From NCBI GenBank assembly GCA_031289975.1, contig JAITOM010000251.1, forward strand, positions 1 to 6,947: 6,947 nucleotides of DNA, read 5' to 3'. The stretch comes from Methanobrevibacter sp. (GTDB lineage Archaea > Methanobacteriota > Methanobacteria > Methanobacteriales > Methanobacteriaceae). The position numbers and the translations under genes were made by a program. Of the stretch, positions 5,882-6,947 are shown piece by piece (the first letter of the stretch is position 1; every line of letters starts with the position of its first letter). Below the pieces are notes generated by a model that searched no databases, had not been told where the DNA came from, and saw only the letters and a list, made by a program, of their open reading frames with translations.

Positions 5882-6337
5882 ATGAAAACATTAAGTGCTT
5901 ATATTGAAAATTCTGTTATTGGAGGTTATTTTGATGAGGAATTCAAAGAATCAACAGTTTTACTTTTTGATGAATTTAAGAAAGGAAATTATAAATCAGT
6001 GATTTCTGATCATGTGATTTCTGAATTAGATGATGGTGCACCACAATATATTGTTGATAACTTGAATACTTTAATTTATGAAAAAGTTGAAGTTACTGAT
6101 GAAATGAGAAATTTAGCTGATTTATATGTTGAAAAAGGAATTATCACCCCAAAGTTTTATGGGGATGCTTTACATATTGCTATTGCAACTGTTATTGGTG
6201 TTGATGTCTTAATTAGTTGGAATTTTAGGCATATTGTCAATTTAAATAAAATTAAACAATTTAATTTAGTAAATTTAAATGAAAATTATCGTGAATTAGA
6301 AATAAGGACTCCAAAGGAGATGATTAATTATGAATAA
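5882..6337 (+). CDS. PIN-domain protein, VapC-like toxin
   Basis: The product is 151 residues, typical of a single PIN domain. PIN toxins of type II toxin-antitoxin systems are Mg-dependent ribonucleases. The N-terminal strand AYIENSVIGGYFD (6-18) matches the PIN start, with Glu9 in place of the usual Asp. The second acidic position is Glu48 in ISDHVISELDD (41-51). The third is Asp95 in DALHIAIATVIGVDVLISWN (95-114). The final PIN position is SWNFRHIVN at 112-120, carrying Asn114 where many family members have Asp; SWN is common in this subgroup. The C-terminus ends TPKEMI, also usual here. The ATG at 5882 is the only sensible start and has no good Shine-Dalgarno site, so it may be near-leaderless. 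It overlaps the next small gene by 8 bp (ATGAATAA), which shows an operon with the toxin first. Target RNA unknown. Confidence 0.87.
   Translation: MKTLSAYIENSVIGGYFDEEFKESTVLLFDEFKKGNYKSVISDHVISELDDGAPQYIVDNLNTLIYEKVEVTDEMRNLADLYVEKGIITPKFYGDALHIAIATVIGVDVLISWNFRHIVNLNKIKQFNLVNLNENYRELEIRTPKEMINYE
6316..6324 (+). promoter_or_regulatory. Strong Shine-Dalgarno site of the antitoxin
   Basis: GGAGATGAT sits inside the end of the toxin gene, 5 nt before the antitoxin ATG at 6330. It matches the archaeal consensus GGAGGTGAT in all but one position and is by far the best ribosome-binding site in the window. The contrast with the toxin, which lacks one, would favour antitoxin translation. Confidence 0.75.
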
Positions 6338-6512
6338 AGACAAATTTGATTTTTCTACTAAAGAAAAAGACTTTGATGCAATAAAATTTAAAAGAATATT
6401 GCAAGAAAATTTATGGAAACGGAGTGGAGCTAAAAATTCAAAAGAATATGTTGAATATATAAATAAATTAGCAAGTAAATCTCATGTAAATAGATATAAT
6501 AATGTAAAATAA
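6330..6512 (+). CDS. Small antitoxin of the PIN toxin
   Basis: The product is a 60-residue, highly charged protein that starts within the last codons of the PIN toxin gene. It contains KDFDAIKFKRILQENLW (13-29) followed by NSKEYVEYINKLASKS (36-51). This resembles the D-x-(V/I)-K-x-x-R plus 'SKEEyieyi' layout of small antitoxins that accompany this kind of PIN protein; such antitoxins wrap round the toxin and block its active site. No N-terminal DNA-binding fold is obvious, so any autoregulation is not evident from the protein. The strong ribosome-binding site and the 8-bp overlap support it being real and translationally coupled. The family match is by pattern only; the operon position is the stronger evidence. 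Confidence 0.78.
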   Translation: MNKDKFDFSTKEKDFDAIKFKRILQENLWKRSGAKNSKEYVEYINKLASKSHVNRYNNVK

Positions 6513-6516
6513 GCTA

Positions 6517-6530
6517 TTTTTTATAAAAAA
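6517..6530 (+). promoter_or_regulatory. Palindromic TATA-like element before the methyltransferase gene
   Basis: TTTTTTATAAAAAA is a perfect 14-bp palindrome with a TTTATAAA core, just after the antitoxin stop. Initiation about 25 nt downstream would fall near 6549, shortly before the methyltransferase start. It may give mod its own promoter. It may also act as a T-rich stop signal for the toxin-antitoxin transcript. Confidence 0.4.
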
Positions 6531-6567
6531 GAGATAAATTAGAAAATATAATAAAATTGTGATTAAA

Positions 6568-6947
6568 TTGAATGAATCAAAACTAAATGGAGAAAGTTTA
6601 GATATTTTAAATGAAAACATATCTAAATTAAAAGAACTATTCCCAGAAATAGTAACCGAAGACAAGATAGACTTTGATAAGTTTAAAACAATATTTTCAG
6701 ATGAAATTGATGATTCTCCAGAAAGATACAACTTCACATGGGCAGGAAAAAGCAAAGCTATTGCTGAAGCACAAAAACCATCAACAGGAACTTTAAGACC
6801 ATCTAAAGAAGAAAGTAAAGACTGGGACACAACAAAGAATCTTTACATTGAAGGAGATAATCTTGAAGTATTAAAACTTCTCCAAAAAACATATTATGGA
6901 AAAATTAAGATGATTTACATAGATCCACCATATAATACTGGAAAAGA
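6568..6947 (+). CDS. mod: Type III restriction-modification DNA methyltransferase (Mod), 5' part
   Basis: The frame is open to the window end and gives 126 residues of a longer protein. Type III Mod subunits are adenine-N6 methyltransferases that also carry the target recognition domain used by the Res helicase-nuclease. Visible hallmarks are ELFPEIVTEDKIDFDKFK (about residues 24-41), ERYNFTWAGKSKA, the TLRPS stretch, NLYIEGDNLEVLKLLQ at 91-106, and IDPPYNTGK near the end, where DPPY (119-122) is the catalytic motif IV. The S-adenosylmethionine-binding motif, the recognition domain and any res gene lie beyond the window. There is no ATG start. TTG 6568 is preferred because GTGAT (6559-6563) sits 4 nt upstream as a ribosome-binding site; GTG 6559 is the alternative, and a TAA at 6535 closes the frame upstream. 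The gap to the antitoxin stop is 55 bp, so co-transcription with the toxin-antitoxin pair is possible. Confidence 0.88.
   Translation, partial: MNESKLNGESLDILNENISKLKELFPEIVTEDKIDFDKFKTIFSDEIDDSPERYNFTWAGKSKAIAEAQKPSTGTLRPSKEESKDWDTTKNLYIEGDNLEVLKLLQKTYYGKIKMIYIDPPYNTGK

Noticed and set aside
6468..6830. Minus-strand open frame over the antitoxin end and mod start
   Set aside because: The plus strand clearly encodes Mod here, with the NLYIEGDNLEVLKLL and DPPYNTG motifs in frame.

Overview
This is a very AT-rich window. Its coding style, TATA-type promoters (TTTATATA/TTTATAAA-like) a short distance upstream of starts, weak or absent Shine-Dalgarno sites, and AT-saturated intergenic DNA suggest an archaeon close to Methanobrevibacter or Methanosphaera (gut or rumen methanogens). 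That assignment is inference from sequence style and protein families; no marker gene is present.

Layout. Positions 1-267 hold no gene but carry a 43-bp tandem repeat (2.6 copies), each copy able to form hairpins, just past the stop codon of a minus-strand gene. Positions 268-1356 (minus) encode a polytopic membrane protein of the flippase-like / LPG-synthase-TM (UPF0104) family. A 1,040-bp non-coding stretch follows. It holds a perfect 16-bp palindrome near the membrane-protein promoter, a 54-bp imperfect hairpin, a 14-bp inverted repeat pair, and a 34-bp tandem repeat array that contains TATA boxes just upstream of the next gene. Positions 2397-3830 and 4112-5305 (both plus) encode two different AAA-type ATPases with a C-terminal DUF4143 / PD-(D/E)XK-like region. 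The second one starts just after a TATA box buried in a perfect palindrome. After another 576-bp AT-rich gap, 5882-6337 and 6330-6512 form an overlapping toxin-antitoxin pair: a PIN-domain (VapC-like) toxin followed by a small antitoxin. The window ends inside the 5' part of a type III restriction-modification methyltransferase gene (mod), recognised by its N-terminal region and the DPPYNTG motif.

How it fits together. The membrane-protein gene looks like ordinary genome content. From about 2270 to the right end the window looks like an accessory or defence-type region: two stand-alone DUF4143 ATPases, a toxin-antitoxin module and the start of a type III restriction-modification locus, separated by long AT-rich spacers. 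The most unusual non-coding signals are the repeats wrapped round the TATA boxes of the two ATPase genes, which look like operators for autoregulation. The ATPase, toxin and Mod families are known. I see no protein that clearly belongs to an undescribed system.
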